A stretch of DNA of 64,000 bases from Phycisphaerae bacterium. GTDB taxonomy: Bacteria > Planctomycetota > Phycisphaerae > Phycisphaerales > SM1A02. The stretch is from contig PBAX01000022.1 of NCBI GenBank assembly GCA_002716385.1, forward strand, positions 372,001-436,000, written 5' to 3'. The notes beneath the pieces were generated by a model. That model was not told the DNA's origin. It was given only the letters and a program-made list of their open reading frames with translations, and did no database searches. Shown here in pieces: positions 8,101 to 16,192 of this stretch; position 1 is the first letter of the stretch, and every line of letters starts with the position of its first letter. The position numbers and the translations under genes were made by a program.

Positions 8101-8493
8101 ATGAAAATTCTGTGTCTACTAGCTTTGATCGCGATTTTTCCGGTGACTGTATGCCTGACCGGATGTTCTTCCTCGAATCGTGCAGCCAGAATCAATCACG
8201 TGGTCTTCTTCAAGCTGGAGGCGGCTCAGGATGTGGATGAGTTGATAAGGGATTGCGACCAGGACCTCGCCACCATCCCGGGGGTGACTTCATACTTCTG
8301 TGGAAAGCATGGGGACTTTGGCAGATCTGGAGTCGTGGATTCAAATTATGACGTGGGTTTTTATGTTGGATTCGATACCGATGAGGCTTACAACGCGTAT
8401 CTGGAGCATCCCAGACATATCGATCTCGTGAGCAAATGGAAACCCAGATGGGAGTGGGTTCGCATCTACGATGTCGTGGATGACACGCCTTGA
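8101..8493 (+). CDS. Dabb-domain (stress-responsive A/B barrel) lipoprotein
   Basis: A 130-residue protein. The N-terminal signal ends CLTGC, so it is a likely lipoprotein. Residues about 30-125 form a dimeric alpha/beta-barrel (Dabb) domain: RINHVVFFKLE, IPGVTSYFCGK, NYDVGFYVGFDTDEAYNAYLEHPRHIDLV, and a final WEWVRIYDV strand. Soluble Dabb proteins are small, often of unknown catalytic role; an exported, lipid-anchored form is less usual. The start is defined by the signal peptide and lies 7 nt after a TATACT box with no ribosome-binding site. Confidence 0.8.
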   Translation: MKILCLLALIAIFPVTVCLTGCSSSNRAARINHVVFFKLEAAQDVDELIRDCDQDLATIPGVTSYFCGKHGDFGRSGVVDSNYDVGFYVGFDTDEAYNAYLEHPRHIDLVSKWKPRWEWVRIYDVVDDTP

Positions 8494-8520
8494 CCGGTTC
8501 CACCGTTACACTGGAAATCT

Positions 8521-9360
8521 ATGGCTACCTCGACGAAAAGAAAGCGTAAGAAGGGTTCTGAGAACTGGCGAACCGCAAAGGGTAGTGATATCCACGAGCT
8601 CTACGAGTTGTCGGTTCAGGATCCCGAGGGTGAAATCGGAACAATCGATCGGATCTGGAATGATCAGAGGGGCCGAGTGGCCAGATCGATGCGTGAGGAT
8701 TTCTGTGGAACCGCCGCCATCGCCCGAGAATGGGTGAAGAAGCGTGATGACAACATGGCCATCGGTGTGGATCTTAGTACCGATGTCCTTGAGTACTGCA
8801 GGAACAAGATCGAGACCGGATTGGACGATACGCAGGCTGATCGGCTGCAATTGATTGAGGGTGACGTCCTCACCACGAAGACCGATCCTGTCGAGACGAT
8901 ACTCGCCTTCAACTTCAGTTATTTCCTGTTCAAGAAGAGGGAACAGTTGATCGAATACTTCAAGGGTGTTCGGGATCAGCTGACCGATGATGGTCTTTTC
9001 ATCCTCGATGCCTATGGTGGCAGTGATTCCTTTCTTGAGATGGAGGAGGATCGTGATCTCGATGGTTTCACATATGTGTGGGATCAGAGTCACTATGATC
9101 CTGTGAGTGGCGATGTGGTGAACCACATCCACTTCAAGTTTCCAGATGGAACAAAGATAATGAAGGCCTTCACCTACGAGTGGAGACTCTGGACACTTCC
9201 AGAAATCCAGGAACTCCTGTTGGAAGCTGGTTTCCGGGACGCCGTCGTCTATTGGGAAGGTACTGACGAGGAAACCGACGAGGGAAATGGTGAGTGGACC
9301 GAGGTTGAGACAGGTGAAGCCTGTGAGGGTTGGGTCGCCTATCTCGTCGGAATCAAATAG
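8521..9360 (+). CDS. Class I SAM-dependent methyltransferase, substrate unknown
   Basis: A 279-residue protein. After a Lys-rich start, the SAM-binding motif is EDFCGTAAIAREWV, followed by IGVDLSTDVLEYCRNK, EGDVLT, and LAFNFSYFLFKKREQL. LTDDGLFILDAYGG is the post-IV strand. The acidic C-terminus includes TDEETDEGNGEWTEVETGE. Planctomycetes and other bacteria carry such class I methyltransferases with no assigned substrate. A TACACT hexamer at 8507-8512 lies 8 nt before the ATG with no Shine-Dalgarno sequence. Confidence 0.75.
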   Translation: MATSTKRKRKKGSENWRTAKGSDIHELYELSVQDPEGEIGTIDRIWNDQRGRVARSMREDFCGTAAIAREWVKKRDDNMAIGVDLSTDVLEYCRNKIETGLDDTQADRLQLIEGDVLTTKTDPVETILAFNFSYFLFKKREQLIEYFKGVRDQLTDDGLFILDAYGGSDSFLEMEEDRDLDGFTYVWDQSHYDPVSGDVVNHIHFKFPDGTKIMKAFTYEWRLWTLPEIQELLLEAGFRDAVVYWEGTDEETDEGNGEWTEVETGEACEGWVAYLVGIK

Positions 9361-9377
9361 ATCTACAGGTCAGAATT

Positions 9378-10376
9378 GTGTCGTTGATTGATACGGTCAT
9401 CTCAAATAAATCCCTTGGGATCCTGCTTGTTGAGGAGTTGGATCTAATCGGGGATGTGTTCAAGAAGCATCTTCACAGTCAGGATGATGATGTCAACGAT
9501 CTGTGCATGCATATCGAACGTTATCGAGGCAAGATGCTTCGTCCCACTCTGGTGATCCTCTCGTCTCTGGCGACCATGGGATCGGACTCCAGAGAGGCTC
9601 TGGACGATCGTCACCGGGTGCTTGCGGCTGTTGTTGAGATGATCCACATGGCCACGCTTGTTCATGACGATATTCTCGATGAATCGGATGTCCGTCGTGG
9701 TGGTGCGACTGTCAATTCACTGCATGGAAACGATGTCGCTGTGATGCTTGGTGATTATCTGATATCGAAATCATTCCATCTTTGCTCGACGCTTGGCGAT
9801 CCGTCGATAAATCTTGCGCTTGGGGAGGTCACGAACACCTTGTGTGAAGGTGAGGTCATCCAGCTCCAGAACAAGAATGATCTCGACATGAAACAGGATG
9901 TCTATCTGGACATCGTCGGTCGAAAGACCGGTTCATTGATCGGTGCCTGTTGTTATCTCGGTGCGGTTCTTGGTGGTGGAGACGATGAGCATTGTGAATC
10001 CCTTCGACTCTTCGGTGAGGAGATGGGGATCGCCTTCCAGATAACCGATGATGTTCTCGATCTGATGGGGAAGACCGAGATCACCGGTAAATCCGTCGGT
10101 CGTGATCTTGATCTTGGAAAACTGACGCTCCCATTGATCAAACTCAGGGATGGTCTGGATGAGAGTGGTAGACGTGAATTCAACCGAATCGTCGGATCAC
10201 GAGATAAATCCGATCTGATCGAATTGCTTAATTCATCCAACGCGCTCAATGAGACGATGAAAACCGCACGAGAGATGGTCGTCAAGGCGCAGTCACGGCT
10301 CGATGTGCTACCCGCAGGTCCAGCCAGAGAACTTCTACTCGAACTCTCAAAGAGTGTGCTCACCCGACATTCCTGA
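9378..10376 (+). CDS. Long-chain polyprenyl diphosphate synthase (IspB-like)
   Basis: A 332-residue protein from the GTG at 9378. The in-frame ATG at 9330 would overlap the upstream gene by 31 bp and add residues atypical of the family. Trans-prenyltransferase motifs are clear: RYRGKMLRPTLV, the first Asp-rich DDILD (97-101) with DESDVRRGGATVN, GDYLISKSF, and the second FQITDDVLDLMGKTEITGK. It condenses isopentenyl diphosphate onto an allylic primer to make the side chain of a respiratory quinone. The exact chain length cannot be read with confidence. UbiX (48568) fits the same pathway. Confidence 0.88.
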   Translation: MSLIDTVISNKSLGILLVEELDLIGDVFKKHLHSQDDDVNDLCMHIERYRGKMLRPTLVILSSLATMGSDSREALDDRHRVLAAVVEMIHMATLVHDDILDESDVRRGGATVNSLHGNDVAVMLGDYLISKSFHLCSTLGDPSINLALGEVTNTLCEGEVIQLQNKNDLDMKQDVYLDIVGRKTGSLIGACCYLGAVLGGGDDEHCESLRLFGEEMGIAFQITDDVLDLMGKTEITGKSVGRDLDLGKLTLPLIKLRDGLDESGRREFNRIVGSRDKSDLIELLNSSNALNETMKTAREMVVKAQSRLDVLPAGPARELLLELSKSVLTRHS

Positions 10377-10466
10377 AATTAGGGACTTGCCGGATGGGGT
10401 TGAACCGCTAGCATGGGTGGATTCATTGTCCCGGTGGCGTGAAAGCGTCACCCAGGAGATTTCAAT

Positions 10467-11384
10467 ATGCTTCCTCGACGGCCACCCCACGGTGGACGTG
10501 TCGGCTTTCTGTATTGCCCCCCTTGGCGTGTCCAGGGAATCAGTGTGGGTGGTGAGCAGACGGTCGTCCAGATCCCCGAACTCGACATAAATTTCGACAT
10601 CGGCATGTGTCCGAGGGTTGCCCTTGCTGCCCCCTGGGTCGCCTTGAGCCACGGTCACATGGACCATATCGGAGGTCTCCCGTACTATTTCAGTCAGAGA
10701 ACATTCCAGAAAATGCCGGGAGGGGCCTGTGTCTGCCCTCCTGTGATGCTGGAACCACTTGAGCGAATGTTGCACGCCTGGTCACCTGTCGAAAACCAGC
10801 AGACCCCCTTCAAACTAGTACCCCTTGGACATCAGGAAATGATCGAGATCAAGCCCTCGATCTACCTCAAGGCCGTCGAAATGACGCATACGGTGCCTGC
10901 AAACGGCTATGTGGTCATCGAACACCGGAGCAAGCTCAGGGAGGACCTTCAGGACGTTCCTCAGGCCAAGTTGAAGCAGCTCAGGGAGTCGGGTGAGGAC
11001 ATCACCAGAACCCTTCAGATACCTCTGGTGGCCTATTCAGGCGATACCGACATGAATCAGAACCTCCTCGGCGAGGATTTCTGTAAATCGAAATTGGTGA
11101 TCACCGAATGCACCTTCTTCGACGAGGGTCATCGACAGCGTGCCAGAATCGGCAACCACTTGCACCTCAACGATCTAGGAGAACTTCTGGAGGCTTGGGA
11201 AGCGGAAACCGTGGTCGTTATTCACACCTCCAGACGCACCAGAATCGAGCAATCCAGGGAACAGGCCAGGGAATTTCTCGGGGAAAAGGCGATGGAGCGT
11301 GTTCATTTCCTCATGGATCATCGGCGGAACAAGACTCGATACGAGCAACAGGTCGAGGATGCAAGTTTAGCTTCAACCAAATGA
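10467..11384 (+). CDS. Metallo-beta-lactamase-fold hydrolase (RNase Z-like)
   Basis: A 305-residue protein. The start has an upstream GGAG. Residues about 60-70 carry the zinc-binding SHGHMDHIGGLPYY (HxHxDH). Later ligand candidates are EMTHTVPANGYVV, VAYSGDTDM and HLHLNDL, then VVVIHTSRR. The order resembles the RNase Z/ElaC side of the MBL superfamily rather than beta-lactamases. The long insert between the His cluster and MTH, and no obvious exosite arm, make tRNA 3'-end processing only a possibility. As the local tRNA lacks an encoded CCA, an RNase Z activity would be needed somewhere in the genome. Confidence 0.75.
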   Translation: MLPRRPPHGGRVGFLYCPPWRVQGISVGGEQTVVQIPELDINFDIGMCPRVALAAPWVALSHGHMDHIGGLPYYFSQRTFQKMPGGACVCPPVMLEPLERMLHAWSPVENQQTPFKLVPLGHQEMIEIKPSIYLKAVEMTHTVPANGYVVIEHRSKLREDLQDVPQAKLKQLRESGEDITRTLQIPLVAYSGDTDMNQNLLGEDFCKSKLVITECTFFDEGHRQRARIGNHLHLNDLGELLEAWEAETVVVIHTSRRTRIEQSREQAREFLGEKAMERVHFLMDHRRNKTRYEQQVEDASLASTK

Positions 11385-11494
11385 GTTGTTGACGAAACCG
11401 TACCCGACATCGTAAGTTCGTAGGTCGCTTTCATTGAATCCGTGGTGGGATTTGGTGATTCGAAAGCGTCCTTTGCAGAGAGGGGAAAAAGCAG

Positions 11495-12853
11495 ATGCAC
11501 AACATGGTTGAACCAAGAGTAATGGAGGAAATTCTCTCCTATCTCAAGAGCAACTATGCGCAGATGTGTCGCCACTGGTTCAATGAAGTTGAAGTCGGTG
11601 AACTCTCACAAGGAACCTTGACATTGATCGTCAAGGAACAGGTTCGTCTGAAATATCTTCAGAGATGCTGCGTCAAGCAGTTCACGGAAGCCGCACAATC
11701 GGCAACCGGACGTCTGCTCGCCGTGGAATTCGTCGGTGAGAACAAGCGGATTGAACGTGCTGAGGATCCCGTGACAACCGGTGTATTCACCCAGCCTGAA
11801 CTCGATGAGGAGATGATTCTCAGTCCGGACTACACCTTCGATAGTTTCGTCGTCGGTCCTGACAATCGTCTTGCCCACGCCGCTTCGCTTGCGGTCGCGC
11901 AGAAACCCGGCAAGGCCTACAACCCGTTCTTTGTGCATGGTGGTGTCGGTTTGGGGAAAACACACCTTCTCCAGGCTATTTGTCAGATGGCGTTGAGAAC
12001 ACATCCTGGAATGCGGATCTTCTACACCTCGTGTAATGGTTTCATGAACCACTTCATGGAAGCTGTTCAGGCTGGACAGATGGCGGACTTTCGACATCGA
12101 TTCCGAAACTTCGATCTTCTGATCGTCGATGACATTCACGATCTCTCGAAGCGAGGTCCGTCTCAGGAGGAGTTCTTCCATACCTTCAACACGCTCTATC
12201 AAGCTGGTCGTCAGATTGTGTTGAGCTCCGATGCGCCTCCAAACGAGATTCCCGATCTGGAGGAGCGACTGACTAGTCGTTTCAACTGTGGTCTCGTCGC
12301 CAATATCGAGCGTCCTTGCTATGAAACCCGTGTAGCGATCGTGAAGAGTAAGTCCCAGATGAGGAACATCGAACTTCCCGACGACTGCTCGGCATACATA
12401 GCTTCACGCCTCGATTCGAACATCCGGGAGCTTGAGGGTGCCATCACGAAGCTTCAGGGTCTCGCTCTTCTGGAAAACAGGTCCATCGATCTCGAACTCT
12501 GCAAGAAGGCCATCGGTGAACAGGAAATCAGTACACCGGGAAGCCCCACCACCATTCAGGACATTCTCAACACCATCAGCAACTACTATGGTTTGAGGAT
12601 CACGGACCTCCTTTCCAAACGACGACACAAGTCCATCGCCCTTCCGAGGCAGATCGGGATGTATCTCGCAAGGAAGCACACGAGATTCAGTCTGGGTGAA
12701 ATAGGTGGTTACTTTGGTGGACGCGATCACACGACCGTGATGCATGCAATTCGAAGCATTGATTCACGTCGAACAGGCGATCGACATCTGGATGACGAGG
12801 TCAGGCGAATTGAGGAGCTCATCACGGTTCCTAATCCAGCCCAACCCCAGTAG
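11495..12853 (+). CDS. dnaA: Chromosomal replication initiator protein DnaA
   Basis: A 452-residue protein. Domain I is about 1-80, with a short linker. The AAA+ domain III starts at YTFDSFVVGPDNRLAHAASLAVA, with Walker A GGVGLGKTH (149-157) and Walker B LLIVDDIHDLS. FHTFNTLYQAGRQIVLSSD and LTSRFNCGLVANI follow. Domain IV ends with the DNA-binding signature GGRDHTTVMHAI. It binds DnaA boxes and opens oriC using ATP. It is not beside dnaN or recF; its neighbours are an MBL hydrolase and mutM. The linker between domains I and III is only about 25-30 residues. Confidence 0.97.
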   Translation: MHNMVEPRVMEEILSYLKSNYAQMCRHWFNEVEVGELSQGTLTLIVKEQVRLKYLQRCCVKQFTEAAQSATGRLLAVEFVGENKRIERAEDPVTTGVFTQPELDEEMILSPDYTFDSFVVGPDNRLAHAASLAVAQKPGKAYNPFFVHGGVGLGKTHLLQAICQMALRTHPGMRIFYTSCNGFMNHFMEAVQAGQMADFRHRFRNFDLLIVDDIHDLSKRGPSQEEFFHTFNTLYQAGRQIVLSSDAPPNEIPDLEERLTSRFNCGLVANIERPCYETRVAIVKSKSQMRNIELPDDCSAYIASRLDSNIRELEGAITKLQGLALLENRSIDLELCKKAIGEQEISTPGSPTTIQDILNTISNYYGLRITDLLSKRRHKSIALPRQIGMYLARKHTRFSLGEIGGYFGGRDHTTVMHAIRSIDSRRTGDRHLDDEVRRIEELITVPNPAQPQ

Positions 12854-13121
12854 GTTCCATCGAGTTGTTCATATGGTCTTGGTAAACTGTCATTCAACTG
12901 ACAGTTGGTTTTCCTTCAGAACCGAGGATTGTTCAAGATGAATTTGAACATCGGAAAATCGGACCTTCCAGTGGATCCAGATAACGATTGATGACAGCTG
13001 AAGAGACAGTTTTTCAACACACTCGATCTGACTCAAACTCTTTTTTTTAATGGGTTTAATTGAAACCTTGTCCAAGTCATCCACTAACCGACAGGACTAC
13101 TACTAAGAGAGAAGAAGATTT
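12854..13121. other. Intergenic region dnaA-mutM, candidate oriC
   Basis: This 268-bp spacer between convergent dnaA and mutM is AT-richer than its flanks, with a T8 run at 13041-13048 and a second AT-rich stretch after it. It holds two inverted repeats. One DnaA-box-like 9-mer, TTTTCAACA (13011-13019), matches TTATCCACA at 7 of 9 positions; other matches are 6 of 9 or worse. Adjacency to dnaA and AT-richness suggest an origin, but the box evidence is weak. Confidence 0.25.
12885..12906 (+). terminator. Perfect inverted repeat downstream of dnaA
   Basis: AACTGTCA (12885-12892) and TGACAGTT (12899-12906) form an 8-bp stem with a 6-nt loop, 31 bp after the dnaA stop. It is followed by GGTTTTCCTT, only a weak U-tract. 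It may be a dnaA terminator or a structural element of the spacer. Confidence 0.4.
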
Positions 13122-13130
13122 CTATCTTCT
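13113..13130 (-). terminator. Hairpin at the end of mutM
   Basis: AGAAGAT (13113-13119) pairs with ATCTTCT (13124-13130) across a 4-nt loop, extendable through the flanking AG/CT tract. The mutM stop codon (13122-13124) falls within it. On the minus strand, downstream of the stem, the RNA is pyrimidine-rich but lacks a clean U-run. Confidence 0.35.
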
Positions 13131-13997
13131 CTTTCGTCTTCTGTATGGCTGACATCTGGTGCACCACACTGTCTGACGTTGAGCCACCAGATCGGATGTG
13201 AGGGGTTTTCCACATTCCATACACATCTCTCCATCTCGTCCGTACACCTGGTGTGTCTTGGTGAACAGCCCTTCCTGACCTGTGGAGTCGATCCAGGTCC
13301 GAACGGTTGACCCACCCAAGGTGATGGCCTTGCCCAATATCCCCACGAAGACTTCATGCAATCGATCGATTTCACACGCCTTCAGGGTGCTAGCAGGCTG
13401 TTTAGGATTCAAACCCGCTTGGAAGAGCGATTCATCGACGTAGATGTTTCCCAGACCCGCAACGATGCCCTGATCAAGCAAGGCTGATTTCAAGGGCCTG
13501 GAGCGACCTTTCAAACGCTTCCCCAGATCAGCCGACGAGATCTGGAGTGCATCTGGACCCAAATGGCTCCAGCGGGTCGAGAGGAGCTTCTGACGCGAGC
13601 TGATTGGCCAGATGCCACCGAACCTTCTGGGATCGATGAAACGCATCTCGCAGCTTCCTGATGCTCTCTGGAGGCTCCAGACACAGTGTGTATGCGGCTC
13701 CAGCTTGATCGAGTCGTCATGATCCGGAATCTGGACACGACCAGACATTCCCAGATGCATCGAGAGGACCCTTCCATCCTCGGCCTCGATCGCGAACTGC
13801 TTTCCATGTCGGTGCACCTTCGAAATGACACCACCCTTGAGCAGCCGCCTTTCACGGGACATTCGGGGTCCGCCCCTCTCAGCACCACCACGATCGATGA
13901 AATCCGGTCGGTACAACCAGACTTTCCTGACTTCCGCTCCAATGATGTGGGAACGAAGATGTCGGCAGAGATGTTCTACTTCCGGAAGTTCAGGCAT
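13122..13997 (-). CDS. mutM: Formamidopyrimidine-DNA glycosylase MutM (Fpg)
   Basis: A 291-residue protein. The start at 13997 is fixed by the invariant MPELPEVE N-terminus, in which the Pro after Met is the catalytic nucleophile and the next Glu is also catalytic; an upstream in-frame ATG would bury it. HRHGKQFAIE provides the conserved Lys, GNIYVDESLFQAGLNP the helix-two-turn-helix, and a C-terminal zinc finger is visible (CMECG...CTRCQ). It excises 8-oxoguanine and formamidopyrimidines and nicks the abasic site. It is divergent from the moxR train and shares the palindromic -10 at 14028-14039. Confidence 0.96.
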   Translation of the reverse strand: MPELPEVEHLCRHLRSHIIGAEVRKVWLYRPDFIDRGGAERGGPRMSRERRLLKGGVISKVHRHGKQFAIEAEDGRVLSMHLGMSGRVQIPDHDDSIKLEPHTHCVWSLQRASGSCEMRFIDPRRFGGIWPISSRQKLLSTRWSHLGPDALQISSADLGKRLKGRSRPLKSALLDQGIVAGLGNIYVDESLFQAGLNPKQPASTLKACEIDRLHEVFVGILGKAITLGGSTVRTWIDSTGQEGLFTKTHQVYGRDGEMCMECGKPLTSDLVAQRQTVWCTRCQPYRRRKRR

Positions 13998-14027
13998 GTT
14001 CAGTTCCACGATTGATCGCGAGTCTGA

Positions 14028-14039
14028 AAAGTATACTTT
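14028..14039. promoter_or_regulatory. Perfectly palindromic divergent -10 (mutM / moxR train)
   Basis: AAAGTATACTTT is a perfect 12-bp palindrome that presents TATACT on both strands (plus 14032-14037; minus 14035-14030). It lies between mutM (start 13997) and the MoxR gene (start 14109). One DNA element could therefore seed transcription both ways. Leaders would be about 26 nt for mutM and 65 nt for moxR. Confidence 0.5.
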
Positions 14040-14108
14040 CGTCCTGTCCGGTAAATGAACAGACATCTATTGATATTGAACCAATGATCTCTTGGGAGAA
14101 ACATCCAG

Positions 14109-15173
14109 ATGAACATGGATGACATGAACGAATTCAATCAGGATCCCAAGGAATCCATAAGGCGGATTTCCGAAGCGGCGATCAAAATGAAGAAGGAGCT
14201 TCACCGGGTCATAGTCGGTCAGGACGAAGTCATCGAACAGCTCCTGATCGCGATCTTCTCAGGTGGTCATGCACTTGTGGTTGGTGTTCCAGGGTTGGCG
14301 AAGACGCTACTCATCAGGACGATAGCCCAGTCGCTGAAGCTTGATTTCTCGAGAATCCAGTTCACACCCGACCTGATGCCGAGCGACATGACCGGAACCG
14401 AGGTGATCGAGGAGGACCGGACATCCGGAACAAGAAGCCTCCGTTTCGTAAAGGGCCCCGTCTTCGCGAACATAGTTCTTGCTGACGAGATAAACAGAAC
14501 ACCACCCAAGACACAAGCAGCCCTTCTTGAAGCCATGCAGGAAAGACAGGTCACCGCAGGCGGAGAAAAACATGATCTGCCTGAGCCCTTCTTCGTTCTG
14601 GCAACTCAGAACCCAATTGAACAGGAGGGAACCTACCCACTTCCAGAAGCACAACTGGATCGTTTTATGCTGAATATTCAGGTCGCCTATCCGAGCGAGA
14701 ACGAGGAACTTCAGGTGGTCCAACAGACGACCGGAGACCAGATCGTCGAAGTCGATCCGGTTCTGGATGGATCGGATGTCGCGTCAATCCAGAATCTCGT
14801 GAGACAGGTTCCCATAGCCGAACATGTCGCCTCCTATGCGGTACGTCTGGCGCGTTCCAGCCGCATTCGCGACATGTCCAACCCCCCAAAGATCGTCGAG
14901 GATTATGTTTCCTGGGGCGCCGGCCCCAGAGCGAGCCAGTTTCTCGTGATGGCGGCCAAGGCCAAGGCCCTGCTTGATGGTGAAAACCATGTGACCCCGG
15001 AACACATCAGGAAAGTGGCCCATCCAGTTCTCAGACACAGGATTCTTCTCAACTTCAATGCGGAAGCCGATGGAATTGGAACCGACGACGTCATCAACAC
15101 GCTCCTTAAGGAAGTGTCAATCGATGATCTCGATGAACGAACCAGACGTCACATGGATGAAGTGACTAGGTGA
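14109..15173 (+). CDS. MoxR-family AAA+ ATPase
   Basis: A 354-residue protein. It has Walker A GVPGLAKT (59-66), Walker B VLADEINRTPPKTQAALLEAMQERQVT, sensor-type FFVLATQNPIEQEGTYPLPEAQLDRF, and a C-terminal lid (SWGAGPRASQFLVMAAKAKALLDG). MoxR ATPases act as chaperones that insert metals or remodel partners, usually together with VWA-domain proteins; here the VWA partners follow directly. A TGGGAG-like Shine-Dalgarno lies upstream. It heads a 13.1-kb same-strand train, 26 bp before the DUF58 gene. Confidence 0.93.
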   Translation: MNMDDMNEFNQDPKESIRRISEAAIKMKKELHRVIVGQDEVIEQLLIAIFSGGHALVVGVPGLAKTLLIRTIAQSLKLDFSRIQFTPDLMPSDMTGTEVIEEDRTSGTRSLRFVKGPVFANIVLADEINRTPPKTQAALLEAMQERQVTAGGEKHDLPEPFFVLATQNPIEQEGTYPLPEAQLDRFMLNIQVAYPSENEELQVVQQTTGDQIVEVDPVLDGSDVASIQNLVRQVPIAEHVASYAVRLARSSRIRDMSNPPKIVEDYVSWGAGPRASQFLVMAAKAKALLDGENHVTPEHIRKVAHPVLRHRILLNFNAEADGIGTDDVINTLLKEVSIDDLDERTRRHMDEVTR

Positions 15174-15199
15174 TAAAACCCGATCAAGGATCCTGATCG

Positions 15200-16192
15200 A
15201 TGAACACAAACCAAGACGATTCTCCAAGATCGAACAGGAGAGCCGAGGCCTATCTGGCCCCAGAGACACTCTCCCAACTCTCACCATTCGAGATGCGGGC
15301 AAGGATGATCGTCGAGGGTGTTCGAAGTGGACTCCACCAATCACCACACCAGGGTATGGCTGTGGAGTTCGATCAACATCGTGGATACGTTCCCGGAGAC
15401 GACCTCCGTCACCTCGACTGGAAGGTGTTCGGAAGATCCGACAGGTTGACGATCAAGCAGTATCAACAGGAGACAAACCTGGATGTTCTGCTCATGGTCG
15501 ATTCCTCAGCATCGATGCGATTCGGAACGAATCCGATCAAGAAGGGCTGGGGCAAGACGGATGCGAGCGAGAGAACAGGCAGGTGGACGAAATTCGACCA
15601 TGCGGTAGCGACATCCGTTGCGCTTTCATGGTTGTCACTTCAACAGTCCGACCGCGTCGGGTTGTTCATGTTTTCCGATGGAATTGACGGAATGGTCGAT
15701 CGCTCGAGCGGTCAGGGTCAATGGCGAAGAATCGTATCGAAGCTGAACAGCAGGCCCGTCGATCATGGGACCGATCTGATCAAGACGACCGATCAGGTCC
15801 TTGGTCGAGTATCAAATCGCTCCATATTCGTGCTGATAACAGATTTTCTGGTGGACAAGGAACACATCCAGTCAACTCTGGCAAGATTCAGACATCAGAG
15901 ACAAGACGTTCTTTGTCTTCAGATCCTGGATGATCAGGAGATCAACTTCAGATTCAAGGGAATGGAATCGTTCAGGGGCCTCGAGATCGACAAGAGACTG
16001 AAGGTGGATCCAAGAACGATTCGGAATGAATATCTCCAATCACTCAAACATCACATTGATTTGATCTCCTCCACATGCAGTCAATTCGGATTCGACCATC
16101 TTGTAATGAATTCCCATGAATCAGTAGGACCCTCCTTGGGAAGACTTCTCGCCAGACGTTCAGTCTGGTTGAAACGTCACAGGGCCGGCTGA
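15200..16192 (+). CDS. DUF58 / VWA-like protein
   Basis: A 330-residue protein. The hallmark DUF58 segment YVPGDDLRHLDWKVFGRSDRL is followed by an intact MIDAS motif (D101-x-S103-x-S105 in MVDSSASMRFG). IFVLITDFLVD supplies a second metal-site region. No transmembrane helix is apparent, so it is cytoplasmic, unlike some DUF58 proteins. DUF58 proteins almost always sit next to MoxR ATPases and are their presumed partners. Its stop overlaps the next start (TGATG at 16190-16194). Confidence 0.88.
   Translation: MNTNQDDSPRSNRRAEAYLAPETLSQLSPFEMRARMIVEGVRSGLHQSPHQGMAVEFDQHRGYVPGDDLRHLDWKVFGRSDRLTIKQYQQETNLDVLLMVDSSASMRFGTNPIKKGWGKTDASERTGRWTKFDHAVATSVALSWLSLQQSDRVGLFMFSDGIDGMVDRSSGQGQWRRIVSKLNSRPVDHGTDLIKTTDQVLGRVSNRSIFVLITDFLVDKEHIQSTLARFRHQRQDVLCLQILDDQEINFRFKGMESFRGLEIDKRLKVDPRTIRNEYLQSLKHHIDLISSTCSQFGFDHLVMNSHESVGPSLGRLLARRSVWLKRHRAG

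Noticed and set aside
12890-13084. Minus-strand open frame of 64 codons between dnaA and mutM
   Set aside because: It lies in AT-rich, palindromic DNA, lacks a ribosome-binding site and its translation has no recognisable features.
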